A DNA stretch of 64,000 bases from Nipponacmea schrenckii (GCA_030562195.1 CM060202.1:18710317-18774316); one strand, 5' to 3'; numbered from the stretch's first letter, positions 24,240 to 36,976 are shown. A program made the numbers and translations. The notes: a model not told the origin generated them from the letters alone.

Positions 24240-27113
24240 GGGCACTATTATACTTTAATTCTATACACTTCATATTTCAATCTCTACATGCTGATTCTGA
24301 AGAAATTTTGAAATTGATAAGGCTTTAAATTTCACATTTTGAACTTTGTGAAATTTAATCTGTCTAGGCCAGTTGTAGGTACAGAATAACTTCCTTTGGA
24401 TATGTAATTATTGAAATTATTGAAAGTAAAATGATAGGGGTTTAAAATTAATCTTCACTCACAGCAAGTTGTTCATTCTTCATCATGATTGAAATTTAAT
24501 TTGATTGCTTTTGTTGAGATGATGATGCAGGGTTCAAGCCTAGTCTGGAGCATGTTATATGTACCAGAATAAATCAAATCTTAGATTAAGAAAATGCATG
24601 TAAAGACACAACTTAAAACTAAATATCATACTAATGTACAGACAGTATATAACCTTATATATTTAAGGTTTGTATTGAAGATGAGAACATATATTTGAGG
24701 TTTATACCTTGGTCTAACCTTATAACTTTATATATTTTGCAAACTTTGTATTAGCTCAATCTTTTGCATCATTTAACTGTGGCTTCTACATCCTGAAATC
24801 ATATTTCAATTTAATATAAATAATTGCAGTGTTAATTAGGCATTTCAAAATTTTGGTTTGGAATTCAACCAGTTTTGATTTCTTTCACAAAATACTTAAA
24901 GTACATTTTGTTCAAAACATTTTAATGAAAATATGATATGTGGAAAAACTAACATATAATATAGGCCTAAATATCCAATTGCATTTATTTCTGTTGCCAT
25001 TTATTCATTTAGTGGTATTAAGTATCAGACCCTGCCTAATGAAGACATGTTAAACTGGAGTTTGTTACGTGAGTAACCTAACAATGATGATAAAAGAGTA
25101 TTAAAAATGTCTTCAATCCACGTTCAAGATTTTAAACCAATATTTGTTACGTAAACTCCAGGTTTTGTTAAGGAAAACAAAGTTTAAGTGTCAAATTTGC
25201 TTTCACAAACACTCCAATGGTTTTTATTCAATGTGAGCTATTTTTATCGTTTGATTTAGAATGACTAAATAACAGTGCTATTTGACTGAATGGTTTGACA
25301 ATTTTGGGGAAAATTTTTAGTTTATTGCATAAAGCTGCAATTAGTCCTTTGAAAAGAAATTCTTAAGAAAAACCTTTATGTATATCAAGATTTTAATGTA
25401 GCAAAGTGCATATATTAAGCCCGTACCCTTGCCTAGCAGGGACAAATATTGTCAAATATTGACAGTTGGCAGACAAGAGCTTGAAATCAGGTTGGTTTTG
25501 CTGAAATACCTTGCTTTTAAAAAGAGAATATTCAAATTAAGGTCCTGATGACTTAAACTGTGAAACCATATGGTCAACATGGTCTTTAACAGAAATTAAC
25601 CCCCAAGAGTCCACTTCATATTGAAATCACTACATTTGTCCTGCATGTAACGTCAACACAAACCAAATACGGCCCACACTTTTGATCTCTTTTTAAACAT
25701 CATGTCCTTAGGTCATCTTAGCCAATATGGTCGCTCATTCAAGTGTAAACTTAAGATAGTGCCTGTGATCTTACCAGCATCAATAATGTTCACAGATGGG
25801 AAAGAGTTATGAAAATATTGCAAAAGCAGAAGTAATATGAAATTTGAAGATGATGAGTTTTTGATGTGGTTAGTACCAGATTTTGTCAAAGACAAGAAAC
25901 AAGAAAATGTTGGTTCCATCTTGAAGTATAACGTAACATGCTAGAATGATTGAGTCATAGAGTGTGAAATATGAAACAGAAATCTATTTGTAGAAACAAT
26001 TTTGAACTTTGACAAGACAAAAATAACATTTCCTCTATTTATTTTGAAGATTAATTTATCAATTGAAGATTTGTTATTGCAAGAATTTTCATAATTTGAA
26101 TTTTTATTATAACAGTTGTTGAAATGTGGTCTCTGAATTGCAGTTATCTTGAGTGTTGTTGATGAACATGCCTTAGAAATGTAACATCCAGCAACAGGGA
26201 ATCTCCTATCCAAATTTTATCATTTAGATTAACATAATTCATCATTTGAAAATCAGGCTGATAAAAAAAAGAACGAAAACAGCAAATTAATAATAGTTAG
26301 CCATCCGGTTACTCTATTGAGGGATGCTGTTGACAAGCCCAGGTGAAGGGTGATATTCTGAAACAAATATACCATGCATCAACACTAAGTGCAGATTGTT
26401 GTTCAAAGATACATTAAGGCTCATAAAGCTTGAAAGAAGTAAGTTGGAGAAATAATGAAGTTATTACCTAGTCTCTTTAATGTACTGATTATTTGTAAGT
26501 TTCTAATAAGGGAGGTTTTTTAATCTTCTTGTACATATTTTATTAGTTGATATTCTCACCTTTATTTCAAGTCTTTTGATCTAGCTTGTAAATCATTGAG
26601 GTATACCTAATACCAACACCTGGTCATGACATAATTTCAATTGCAATTTTCCACAACTTGATTCACAGTACTAAAGGTGTGCCACAGTGTCGCAGGTGTG
26701 GAAAGGGTCAATATTCAACATATTATGTGCTTCACTTATCTTTTTATTTCCAGTCTTTTAAATAACTGTGACATTCTTTATATGATAAGTACTATTAAAA
26801 ATTTAATCAATGTTATGTCTACTGAAACTTCGCTTCACTGAATTCATAAACCTTCAAGTACCACGTGCGTTTAAATAAGAAATTTGACGCCTTTAAAAGA
26901 TCTAATAAAACTATATCACTGCAATAAATTATTAGTTCTTTAGTTTGGATGATCTTTTTTTAATAAGTTTAGTAGCCACATGTTTAAAACATTCAAAATG
27001 CTCTTTCATGTAAAGAGTACACATGTTGCAATTTTAATATTCTAAACATCAAAAATTACAAGAGTCATACAGAAAAATTGTTCGGAAATTAACATTTTTT
27101 TTTATTGTCAACA
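24240..27113. other. Non-coding stretch; one weak coding-like frame
   Basis: GGTTCAAGCC at 24531-24540 matches a polymerase III B box but has no A box upstream. At about 25643-25940 (+) one frame runs roughly 50 codons, meets one TGA, then continues 44 codons to TAG (contains DDEFLMWLVPDFVKDKKQ). It has no good splice sites. It overlaps an antisense frame and is probably chance; it is noted as a possible decayed coding relic. Otherwise the stretch is ordinary AT-rich DNA. Confidence 0.45.
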
Positions 27114-27244
27114 GGAGCCTGTTTTATGAGAAATTAACTTAGGATGATTTTAGTCAGATCGGTCAATCACTAAAATTGAGTTTTTATTAAGTATTTCTTA
27201 AAATCTTGATTGTATCTTTGTTAAAATTTTGTAAAACAGGTCCC
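27114..27244. mobile_element. Inverted-repeat element (MITE-like), about 131 bp
   Basis: The left end GGAGCCTGTTTTATGAGAAA and the right end (inverse complement CTGGGACCTGTTTTACAAAA) are imperfect terminal inverted repeats sharing CCTGTTTTA. The interior has no ORF. Similar termini occur alone at 29611 (GGGACCCATTTCACAAA) and, inverted, at 45614-45627 (AGAGCCTGTTTTAC), which supports a dispersed family. The target-site duplication is unclear. It is probably mobilised by a transposase encoded elsewhere. Confidence 0.5.
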
Positions 27245-28065
27245 AGATTGGCTTCTTAGGCAATATGTATAAGTATATCAGTTTGTACATTACCAAGTGA
27301 TTCATAAATTTGTACTTATAGCTATAAACCCTACCTGGTGATATATTGAGTATTGGTTATTACAATTATAAAAGTATTTAAAAATGAATGATTGCACATT
27401 CCAAGTTCTTCATGATTTCACACCAACAGTAACTTTAAGATATGTTTTGTTACCTGAATACCACCTAAATTTCCTCTTCAAGTTAACCTTATAATAGCAT
27501 TCAATACCAGTTTAAAGTCATGTGTCATTCAATGCCAGTCTATATCAAGTACCACAAGAATTGGGGATGTGTCTGACACCTGTCTTCAGATCTGTCTACC
27601 AATTTTATTGCATGAAACTAAACCTGTTATTGTTCAGGTTTTTTAGTAATTCCAAAACTTTGGAAAGAATCCAAAAGACAGGTACATGTCGAATATTTTG
27701 TACTTTTTGCTCATTTCTTGTCTCGATGATTTTTTGCCTATTTAACAACTATTTTTATTATTTATGTATTAAAGTAATTGAGTTCATTTTGAAATATTTA
27801 CACTTGTTTACAATCAAATTTAGTTTTTATTTGTCAGAAAATTGGCATTTATATGTTTAAGTCAATTGTTTCTGCTTGTTCAGCACTTATCACTAGAATG
27901 TATATGAATAGAATTGTTGCTCTCTGACAGAATCTACAAACTGACAGTTATCTCTCTCCTTGACTATTTTTTTATGAGAAACCTTTTGTATTTAACCTGT
28001 ATCAGAATTAATTTGCTATTGGTATTGGAAATAAACTTTTCTCTTGTATTCAAACTGAATTTTAG
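27245..28065. other. Non-coding stretch
   Basis: A 112-codon plus-strand open frame (27522-27860) is present. It is very rich in F, L, Y, S and C, as expected from T-rich DNA, with no signal peptide, splice signals or motif, so it is not called as a gene. A long pyrimidine-rich tract precedes the splice site at 28065. Confidence 0.5.
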
Positions 28066-28115
28066 ATGATCCCATACAGACCTTTGCTAAGAAGATTGAC
28101 CAAGGATCTTTATAA
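28066..28115 (+). CDS. Candidate terminal coding exon
   Basis: A good 3' splice site (CTTTTCTCTTGTATTC...GAATTTTAG, ending at 28065) is followed by a frame that accepts the phase-1 junction from 21685. The joined codon is D, then the exon reads DPIQTFAKKIDQGSL and ends in TAA at 28113-28115. The nearest good AATAAA downstream is near 30068. Alternatively the segment is an internal or UTR exon: in another frame it starts with ATG at 28066 and stays open to TTG|GTAAGA at 28126. The protein is not recognised. The whole model depends on the equally weak 21549 exon. Confidence 0.2.
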
Positions 28116-28126
28116 CCAAGAAGTTG

Positions 28127-28639
28127 GTAAGATTGGAAATCTGTAATGTGTATTATTTCTCTCTTACCATTGTTGTATAATCAACAGAGAAGTACAAATG
28201 TACAAGGAAGAAAATGACTTGATAAAAGATGATGTCTTTAGGGAAAATGATCATTAGAACTAGAAAAAAAAGAAAATTGATATATGTCTTATTTTTAAGA
28301 TATAAAACATCAGTAGGATTAATTCATGAGCAAGAATGGTGAGAAATAGACCTTGAGTTAGGTTGTAATGTGAGAAACCAACAGAGATTTAATGTAATCA
28401 ATGGCCAATTAAAATCAGAAGATAGAAGATAAAAATGGTTGATCTATATGAACTATTGCTGATCTTGTATTTAAATTATTATAAAATGTAGACCCAATGT
28501 CTAATAGCTCTTATTAAATGCTTGTTTTCTTGCATTTAATTGTCAAATTGATCAATTTTATTCCAATCTATAAAATTTAGTGTCTTTATTTCCTTTGGAA
28601 ACAGATATTAATCATTTTAAGTAAATTGTCTATATACCT
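28127..28639. other. Non-coding stretch
   Basis: AT-rich with no recognisable feature. Under the two-exon model above it would be 3' UTR or downstream sequence. Confidence 0.5.
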
Positions 28640-29095
28640 TCATAATCAGACCAGAACACTGTCCAAAAACTTTAACTGTTTTATAAGGAACCTCCTTAAT
28701 CAGACCAGAACATTGTCCAAAAAGCTGTTTCATAAGGAACCTCCTTGAAAAGACCAGAACACTGTCCAAAAGTCTGAGCACCTCCTTAATAATATCAGAA
28801 CATCGCTTTGCACCCTTATATAAGACCAGAAACTGTTTAAATACTAATAATTTAACCTTTATAATGGAACCTCCTTAATCAGACCTGAACTAAAACACCT
28901 CTTTAATCAGACCATTTTCTATCTATAATCAATCCCCCTAACTAAACACTTCTTTAAACCCTTTCGTATGATTGCTGGAATCAGACCAGAACATTATCTA
29001 GTAACACCTCTAATCAAATCTTAAACTTAACACCTCTTTAATCCCTTAAATCATACCAGAAGACTATCAACAAAACTCTTTAATCAGACAATATG
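28640..29095. repeat. Degenerate tandem repeat with CAGACCAGAAC core
   Basis: About ten diverged units carry TTAATCAGACCAGAACA, often followed by TTGTCCAAAA and a CCTCC or CACCTC end. The first units are about 47-53 bp long and well conserved; the later ones shrink, lose segments and drift (CACCTCTTTAATCAGACC). It is an old decayed minisatellite. No coding frame is maintained. Confidence 0.85.
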
Positions 29096-29383
29096 ACAAC
29101 TAAATAATGAACAGATAGTCTCCTATATTCATCTAGTCCATTCATTTCTAATTTCTGGTAAGTCTGACCATGTCCAGTATTAGATCTGTCTGCTAATTCA
29201 ACGTGTTGGTAATTGTTTTTAGATAAATATGATCAGTATTAAAGTAATTCTCCCTATCATGTATTGATTTGGATGTCTAGGTTGATGATTGAGTCTCTAC
29301 AGGATGTTTAAAAAATTCTTGTAGAGAAAATGATACAAGCTTTTAGCATTGTTTGTCTTCCTTATCTGGTAATTTATTTTACT
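29096..29383. other. Short non-coding gap between two arrays
   Basis: AT-rich sequence with no recognisable feature, separating the degenerate array from the 27-bp minisatellite. Confidence 0.6.
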
Positions 29384-29585
29384 TACGGCTGTCTCTTCAC
29401 ATTGTTTATGCCATGGTCTCTTCTCAGTGTTTAAACTATGCTGTCTCTTCTTAGTGCTTAAGCTATGCTGTCTCTTCTCAGTGTTTAAGCTAAGCTATGC
29501 TGTCTACGAAGTATTTAAGCTAAGCTATGCTGTCTCTTCTCAGTATTTAAGCTATGCTGTCTCTTCAGTGTTTAAGCCATGTTGC
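29384..29585. repeat. 27-bp minisatellite, about seven units
   Basis: The unit contains TATGCTGTCTCTTCTCAGTG followed by TTTAAGC. Units start near 29407, 29437, 29464, 29496, 29526 and 29553, with a diverged copy at 29384. Two units carry an extra TAAGC. Because 27 is divisible by three, the array produces a repetitive plus-strand open frame (29427-29639, with SYAV and LCCLF repeats). This is judged a by-product, because there is no splice context and the indels shift the frame within the array. Confidence 0.95.
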
Positions 29586-29607
29586 ATGTGTGGACCAATG
29601 AATAAGG

Positions 29608-29640
29608 TTCTGGGACCCATTTCACAAATGAATTTATAAT
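29608..29640. repeat. Single end of an inverted-repeat element
   Basis: GGGACCCATTTCACAAATG resembles the termini of the element at 27114-27244 (GGGACCTGTTTTACAAA). Only one end is recognisable, so this is a solo or truncated copy. The boundaries are approximate. Confidence 0.3.
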
Positions 29641-32600
29641 TAAACTTTGTTGATCAATGTTGTCTTATATGATGAGACTTAACGGAAACTGAAACAGCTC
29701 CCTGATTTAAAAGGTGTCATAATCTTATTGATAATTATGGGATAAATTTACAAGTATATCATAACAATTCGATAAGGAATAAAGATAAAATATTCAAGTT
29801 TCAAATCATATGATATTGGCTACCGGTTTCATTTTATTCATTTACTTACCTAATATTGATGGTGGTTTTTTATTTTTGGTATTTTCATTTAAATAATTGT
29901 TTAATATTTCTTGATCTGGCATTCAAGATCTTAGCATTTGTGCCATTTACTGGATTTCTGGCAATTAATACTGGAAATAAAGTCCAATTGGAATATTCTA
30001 ACTGTGTTAAATTGTTCCATATGATAGCGTGGTGGTTGCTATACAGATCTCAATAAGAGTACAGCATCAATAAAGTAAAGTGCATCAAGTGTCAAGTTCC
30101 AACACATCACTTCTAACTTTTTCAATCAAATCTTTGTTATGATGATCATAAAGAATAGGCTTCCTTAATGAATGCTTGGTGCAGCATCCTAAATTGGTAA
30201 TTTAGTTCCGATTTGCGGCTTTGATTCATGTGTGGTGTTGATGGCATTTCTTCAGATTAATGGAACTGTTACATTGTCTCTGTCATCATCATTTAGCAAT
30301 TAGAGAGCCCTAATCTGATAGGATGGTGAGTTAGTATGATGGAACGTTATTCATGTTGAGATGGAGGCTCAATCAGACGTAATCTGTGGGTTCTTCATTT
30401 TTATAGTCCATCCCATCTTTATTAGTGAATTCCTTTTAAGAATTTGACAAGGAGCGTTGGATACCACTTATTAAATAACTATCCTTATTGCTTTTCTTTT
30501 GATTTGACTGCTTCCATCAGAAGTGCTCACCAATTGACCAAAACTACTTTAGCTCATCAAATTCCATGGCAACCATGTTGAACCTCTAATTTGCAGGTCA
30601 TATTCTCAGTCTGGCGTCAAGTTATAAAATGTTGCATTATTTGGTCTCGTAAAATTGGAAATGTATTTCTTAAAACCATTGAATATTGATGTATAATTAT
30701 ATACAAACGTCTCTTGGTTAATAACCAAAAAACTTGAAGTAAGTAAATTGAATTTGATTCGTAAGCGCCAAGAAAATAATTTAATCCCCACTTAACCTTC
30801 CAAACATTGGAAATAACTTCCGTAATTCTTATTCAAAATGTTGAACATCATTTCTAAAAAGCAATAATTTACTGGCTTTGATTATAGATCTTATTCCAAC
30901 CAAACTTCTTATAAATAATTGCAGCAATTTTCTCTATGATTGAAATTTTTGAGCTGTTTGGGTGATAAGAAATTCTATCTTCAGGAAAATAAATGCATAT
31001 TGATGTACAAATTGAAATTCTGCAAGAAAATAAATTCCAAATTACATTTAAAAAAAAAAATGAAATTGTTAAATAAATTGATTTTTAGCCCTCAAACCTG
31101 ACAAAAACTAGTTTTATTCTCAATATAATGATGCAATTTACTTAAAAACTGATCAGAAATTACAATTTTGTTTGCATCAATTTCAATTGCTTTAAATTAT
31201 ATTCTGAGGGCTATTTCTAGATTATAGATGTTGGGAAGATACATGATTTTGACAGAATAGACATTAAGTGTTCTTATCATTTCAAATTTTGTTTGGAGTT
31301 TTATTGAGTTCTTGCATTTAATATTAAATGTTGAAAGAACGACCTTGCTATATTCAACATCAGTATAACTGTAGTACAGGTTGGAAAGACTACCATACAA
31401 AGAAGCTGCTATATCCATGGGTCGAAATCATTGTTAATACCTTTTTTCTTTTAAGTGCAGACATGGATGATGAAATATTCATTTTTTTTTTTTAAATCAA
31501 GTCTACTCTGGTTTAAAAGGAAAAAAGACATAGACATCACGTTCTTGAAATCTCAGACAATTAGATATAAAAGACTTCAATTAAATTTCACTCAAAGTTT
31601 ACATTTTGAATTTGAAATGTGAAACTACAACTGTGCCAATTAAGGAAATACATGTTCAAAGTTTGACTGGTACATGTAAAGTCAACATTTCTTAACAAAC
31701 CTTATATATCCACCCTGGCTAATAAAAAGCACATTTTTCAGACCAAAATTGAAAGTCAAATATATATGAAAGAACAGGATATTGCTGTATACAGGGCAAA
31801 ATGCATGATTAAATTTAATGACTTTGTGAAATTTTGAATTTTATTGAAAAAATATTATAGCTACACCTATTGTCTCATGCAGTGTTTTGGTATTAAAATT
31901 CACCCTGTAATTTTACCAGTCAGGGCCAACTTGTTTTTCAAAAATAACTAATGAGGTAGAAGGATTTTCTATCAGTAAGCCATACACCTGAGTTTGTGAC
32001 CCCTTCTATAATAACAAAACACCTAATAACACTACTGGCTTGTTATTTCAGACGATACCCTTTAATTAAATCAACTAAAATGTGGGATAGACAGATATTT
32101 TTTAGTAAATGGTTAGTAATCAAGCAGAAAGGAGGAATATTTTTATGCTGGAAATGTTTATTATTAATGACACTGGCGATGTTTACAAAGAAACAGCTTG
32201 TATAAAACATGTTGTTTTAGTTTTTTTATTAATTCTGTGGTTCAGATCTGATTTACCATGCTGATTTAGGCACACCTTTTTACAGTCAACTTTATCAAAG
32301 TTGGAAATGAAATAAATGAATGGAGTTATGTCCTACACTTTTGCACCTAATGAGCTAATGAAGAAGGTATCAAAGTGTAATCTACATAATATAACATAAC
32401 AATTTTATTTGCATAACCCTTCTCCTCCCATACGGATGAAAACAAATTGTGTGGAGGAAAATATCATATATTATCAATAACAATTGGAAAAACCAATAAG
32501 ACCTACTGTCTCCAAAGACAAATACTCTCCTTACTTGGAGAGAAAGAAAAATACAAAAGTATTGAACAAATTAAAACTGAAACCAAGAGGCATATCAAAA

Positions 32601-34329
32601 ATGCTGATACATTGAAGAGTTTAAACTAGGCAATCTAATATAATTTTAAACTGCATTGCTCTTCCATCTAAAGAATCATTATTGAACTGTTTACAAATAA
32701 TGCAGTCTTGTTTGAGATTCAGTTTTGTTTGAGATTCAGTTTTGCTTTACAATCTTGGTATTCGTCAATTTCACCTGAAATTCAGATTGCTGCTGCTCAG
32801 AATATAAATTTCACCAATACAAGTATATCCACTTAGTTCCATAAAATGAAAGTAGAGTGTTTACTAAAAATCTTCAGTGCTCTTCTTTGCTCTATTGTCT
32901 AAACTTCATACTTTACCAACCAAGCAATAATTTCTACATTAGAATTTTTGAAAAAAATGAACTTGGACATTTTTGTATTGAGTGTAAGCGAGACATGATA
33001 GAAGTTGATGATTAAATTTGAAAGCTAATCCTACTCAACCTATCCTAATTGTATTACATTTCATGCTATGGTGTTGAAGATTATTTCTTTTGTCAAATCT
33101 GCATGTTAAATTACACAGTTGTCTACTTTCAATGAAAACAACTTGAAGCAGTTTTTGCATTAAAGAAGAAAATATGCGTGTTGGATTTGTGTTATGGTAG
33201 TTATGGATGAGAAAAGAGGTGATCTGTTCTACCATTATAAGAGTAACACAAACTGTTGAATGGCCTGTTAAATTCAAGGATGTTCTCCTGGCCAAACAGT
33301 GTCCTCAATCACCAAGTTATAAAGCAATCTTCATTATTCCAAAACAAGTTTCAGATTAACCACCTCCAAAATGGGTGATCTTAGTAAATAACCATTTTTT
33401 TTTACTGCATTTCTGAGAAAACTATGTCTGTGTTATTCTCATCATGTTTCTGTACTTATCATTAAATAAAAATATCAAAATTATCATAACTAGATTGGTT
33501 GGATTTTTACTCCCTACCAAAAGTTCATAAATTTACATGTCTGCTTAATAAGAATGAAGACAAAAAGCAAAGAGACAAGTAACAAGGTAGCCATCATGTT
33601 AGGGTTGTATTTGATATTAACAACCTTCATGTATTTTTACATAAATAACATCTGATACTGTGTGGTCACCAAGTCAGTTTGGACCTATTTATTATGGCTA
33701 TGACCAAGTCAACTCAGCCCTATTAATTATAATTTGACAGGTGATAATATGGATATTGTCGTTACACAAAAACACATCAAGGTTTGCCGCTTGGTTGCAA
33801 ATCACATTCATGCCTTATCGTCCCTTGGCTGATCTCTTGCTGTTCAACTGTCTTGACTAACTCCCTCTACTTTATCAACAGATTAATCTCTAATCACAGT
33901 CGGATTAGTTTCTATAGCAACCTACTATTTTAAACAATATTTTGAAATTATTTGAATATGAATCTTTATTTGAAATTTTATGTTGTGGAATAAGCCCATT
34001 GTTGAATAAAATCAATTAGAAGATTTAAGATGTGATTTTAAAATGTTATTTTGATATGGTCATATTTCTAATTTAGTATCTGACATGACATGGGGTATTA
34101 TTGTTGACTTGTTAAAAGTCAAAACACGAGATTATAAAGATTTGTGTCGAATGTCAAATAAAAATCAATTATATTTGGCACAAGTAAAGTATAGTGTGAG
34201 AAATTTTAGACCTTAAAAAATTCTACATGTTCCAATCCAGATAATGTCAAAGTTGTCTCAAATATGGGGCTTACTGTTTTCTTGTGGTGTTTAAAAGCTT
34301 CTATTTTAATCTTCACTGAGTTCTGATGC
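29641..34329. other. Non-coding stretch, no supported gene
   Basis: No exon with good splice sites was found. TTTGTTTGAGATTCAG is duplicated in tandem near 32708-32742 (period 17). A small perfect hairpin, TTGACTT-gttaa-AAGTCAA, lies at 34104-34122. Open frames at 32447-32629 (+) and 33035-33295 (-) have mixed composition but no splice context or known motif. An AATAAA at about 30068 could be a poly(A) signal for the tentative plus-strand gene ending at 28115. Confidence 0.5.
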
Positions 34330-34371
34330 AGATAACTGTAGTGAACCAATTCACTACGAAGACCTTTATCT
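34330..34371. repeat. 42-bp bipartite hairpin
   Basis: GTAGTGAA (34338-34345) pairs perfectly with TTCACTAC (34350-34357) around a 4-nt CCAA loop. An outer 6-bp stem, AGATAA (34330-34335) with TTATCT (34366-34371), encloses it, with an asymmetric internal loop. It is too short for a typical pre-miRNA. It may be a structured site or chance. The strand of any transcript is unknown. Confidence 0.7.
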
Positions 34372-36956
34372 ACAGGTTTTGATACATAAAGATAAAGTTA
34401 TGTACTGCAGATATCCAGGCACAATGTATAACACTTTTTTCTTTAACAATGAGCTTCATTAATACATTCCACAATTTTAAGTTTTATGGATTGTGTATAT
34501 ATCTATACCTTGTGTTTATATACACCTTGAACACTTGCCATCACTTCCTCTTGTGTGTTCCAGACAGCTATATAGTGTATATTAGTGAAATAAATCACAG
34601 GTATGAAGTCAAGTCTCTAGGTAGGAAGTCAGGTATGGTATGTGTTATACCTGGCATGTCCATTGAGAGGTCTGTTATGATAAGGCATATTGAGGTCTGT
34701 TTTCAACCACTGTACAGATTTATCAAGCATCACCCACTCTCATCATACCTGGCAATTTTAAACCACATGGCTTTCAATATTATTCAACTATCAGAATAAT
34801 CACATTATACCTGTACAAGATTTAACAACTACTGACACCACTGACAAAGCCTATTTCAGTACTTAACATTTTGTGGTGAAAGAACTTTCAGTCTACTCAT
34901 ATGTTCCTGACTATTCGGTACCTAGAGTAGCATATTATCATGATCACTGGATGCCAAAAGTATCCAATATCTGGAAGTTATATTGATTTGAATCATTATA
35001 CAGAACCTTAGAATGCCTGAAAGTATTGTAAACCCTCTGGTGCCCCACAAGATTGACATGCCTTATTTACCCTTCCATTCTGAACCATACATATTATTTT
35101 ATTACTTATCAAGATATATTTACCATGGTAATCAACAGTAATCATTATAATGCCATCTATTCAATACATGGAGGATTTCTTAATAACAAGAGTAAATTTA
35201 TGGCATTAAAATTGTAAAAGAGCTCAGGGCATTTCGTCTGCTCAATTCAAATCACGTCCTTGATCAGTCCTTATCCCAAGGCAGAATCGAAATTTTGTAT
35301 GGAGGAACAGAACAGATGTACTAATTAGATAAAGGAATAACCATGATAAGTCTGTTAACTCATAAACTGGGTTCTCAAAAGTTGGTAATTAAGTTTAACA
35401 GCAGCATGAACCATATTTGATCATGATTAAAAGGTGGACCTTTTGTCTGAAAGACCAGTTGTTGTCCTGCCCTCATAGTACTAGAAGTGGCTCTTGTATT
35501 GTAAGGATCTACAATGTTCACTAATAAATTGATATAGAATCTGAAGTTCTAAAAGTATTGCTGATTACTACATTTTTGAGACAAATTTATGTGAGGCAAT
35601 ATTTCTATAGCTTCTGTCACATTTCAGATGACCTAATTTTGAGTTATGTACTTCTGTTTTGATAGTTGTCAACATGAATCAAGTATTACTTATTGTTCTG
35701 GAAGACCAGTATTCAAACAGAAAGAATATGTCAAAATAAAGCAATTCCTCTGTTCAGTAATTATAATAGATTGTTTGCTACAGTTAACGGATATTGAAGC
35801 AGTAAAATATGATGTGATACCATAATTATTGTTTGAATAATCAGATAACAATAATATTTAAATAAATTTAGACCAGAACAATACATAACATCATATATTT
35901 TTAATGTGTTTCCAGTTCATGCTATTGTTTCTGTTATCTTATTGAGACATCTGTAATATTCCTGTAGAAATATCAAATCATCCAGGTGGAAATCTCAAAA
36001 ATTTACATATCACACCTTATTGCCAATATTGTTATTGAAACTTGTTCCAGATGTAACAACCCAGCATCAGGACTGCTGATTTGAAATTCTGATTAAAGTT
36101 GATCATTTTGAAATATGTATCATGATTATCTCAAAATAAACAAAAGAATTTTAAATATTGACAACAACAGTATTACATAAAACAGTAATTACTTCTTTTG
36201 TTTTTAAAGATAAAATTGAAAAATTGTTTAATAAAACATTACATGATTATTAAAGGACCTAGTCTGAAGCTGACTCATATTCTTGCTTTAAAATGATAAG
36301 ATTTGGACTTTAGATGACTGGTTCTGGTTTAGTCTAAAAATGATTTGAAGACTATTTTCGTTGGTGATTTATTTTGGTTTCTGTATCAGAATAGTCTGCA
36401 ATCATTCATTATAAAAATATGACACTTATACAAAGGAAAGTAAAATTGGTGGCAAAACCAGTTTTTAGTAAATTCCTTTCATCAGTTATAATAACCAAAG
36501 TGATCTTGGTAGAAGATGAGAATCTCAGGTTTTTTCACCCATCTTGTCAAGTCTGAATAATAGTAGGATATATTTCATACCATTTTTTCACAGAAAGATC
36601 AAACACATGTTGTCCGACTGGAGACAGAAAAGCCATTTATACCTCATTCTTATTAATCTTCTTCCACCAGCTAGCCATTATCAATCATAATTCTTCATAC
36701 CATTGAGACTAGGGTAAAATTGTTCATCTTACCAGACGACCAACTTTTTTAGCTTCATCCAACATTACTACATATTCTTTGATGTTCACCTTATAGTAAT
36801 AGTCACATTGACGCTTGGTTACAAAGAAAAATGAGACATGAATAAGTATGAAGTTTTGCAGTCTGTATCTCAGTGTTTAGAGCTCCAGAGTGGGACATGA
36901 TTTGCCTTGTAGCCATTTTATTATATGTAAATGTTGTCCTTGTTCTAGTCAATCTA
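34372..36956. other. Non-coding stretch; longest open frame rejected
   Basis: The 116-codon plus-strand frame at 34449-34799 is the longest in the window. It begins with a hydrophobic stretch, but it has no promoter, Kozak, splice or family evidence and contains short internal sequence duplications (GGTATGAAGTC/GGTAGGAAGTC, GAGGTCTGTT twice). Nothing else was seen. Confidence 0.5.
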
Positions 36957-36976
36957 GCTGTAAATGGGTATGGACA
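36957..36976. repeat. Dispersed repeat fragment, inverse of 12.1 kb
   Basis: GCTGTAAATGGGTATGGA is the inverse complement, with one difference, of part of the 12.04-12.17 kb segment. The match is short, so it marks a fragment only. Confidence 0.3.

Noticed and set aside
24531..24540. Perfect polymerase III B-box match GGTTCAAGCC
   Set aside because: No A box at the right distance upstream and no foldable tRNA.
27522..27860. 112-codon plus-strand frame rich in F, L, Y and C
   Set aside because: Composition is that of T-rich non-coding DNA; no domain or start evidence.
33035..33295. 86-codon minus-strand frame
   Set aside because: No acceptor or donor with matching phase and no known motif.
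34449..34799. Longest open frame in the window (116 codons, +)
   Set aside because: No splice or promoter context, no motif, internal short duplications; a frame this long is expected by chance in 64 kb of AT-rich DNA.
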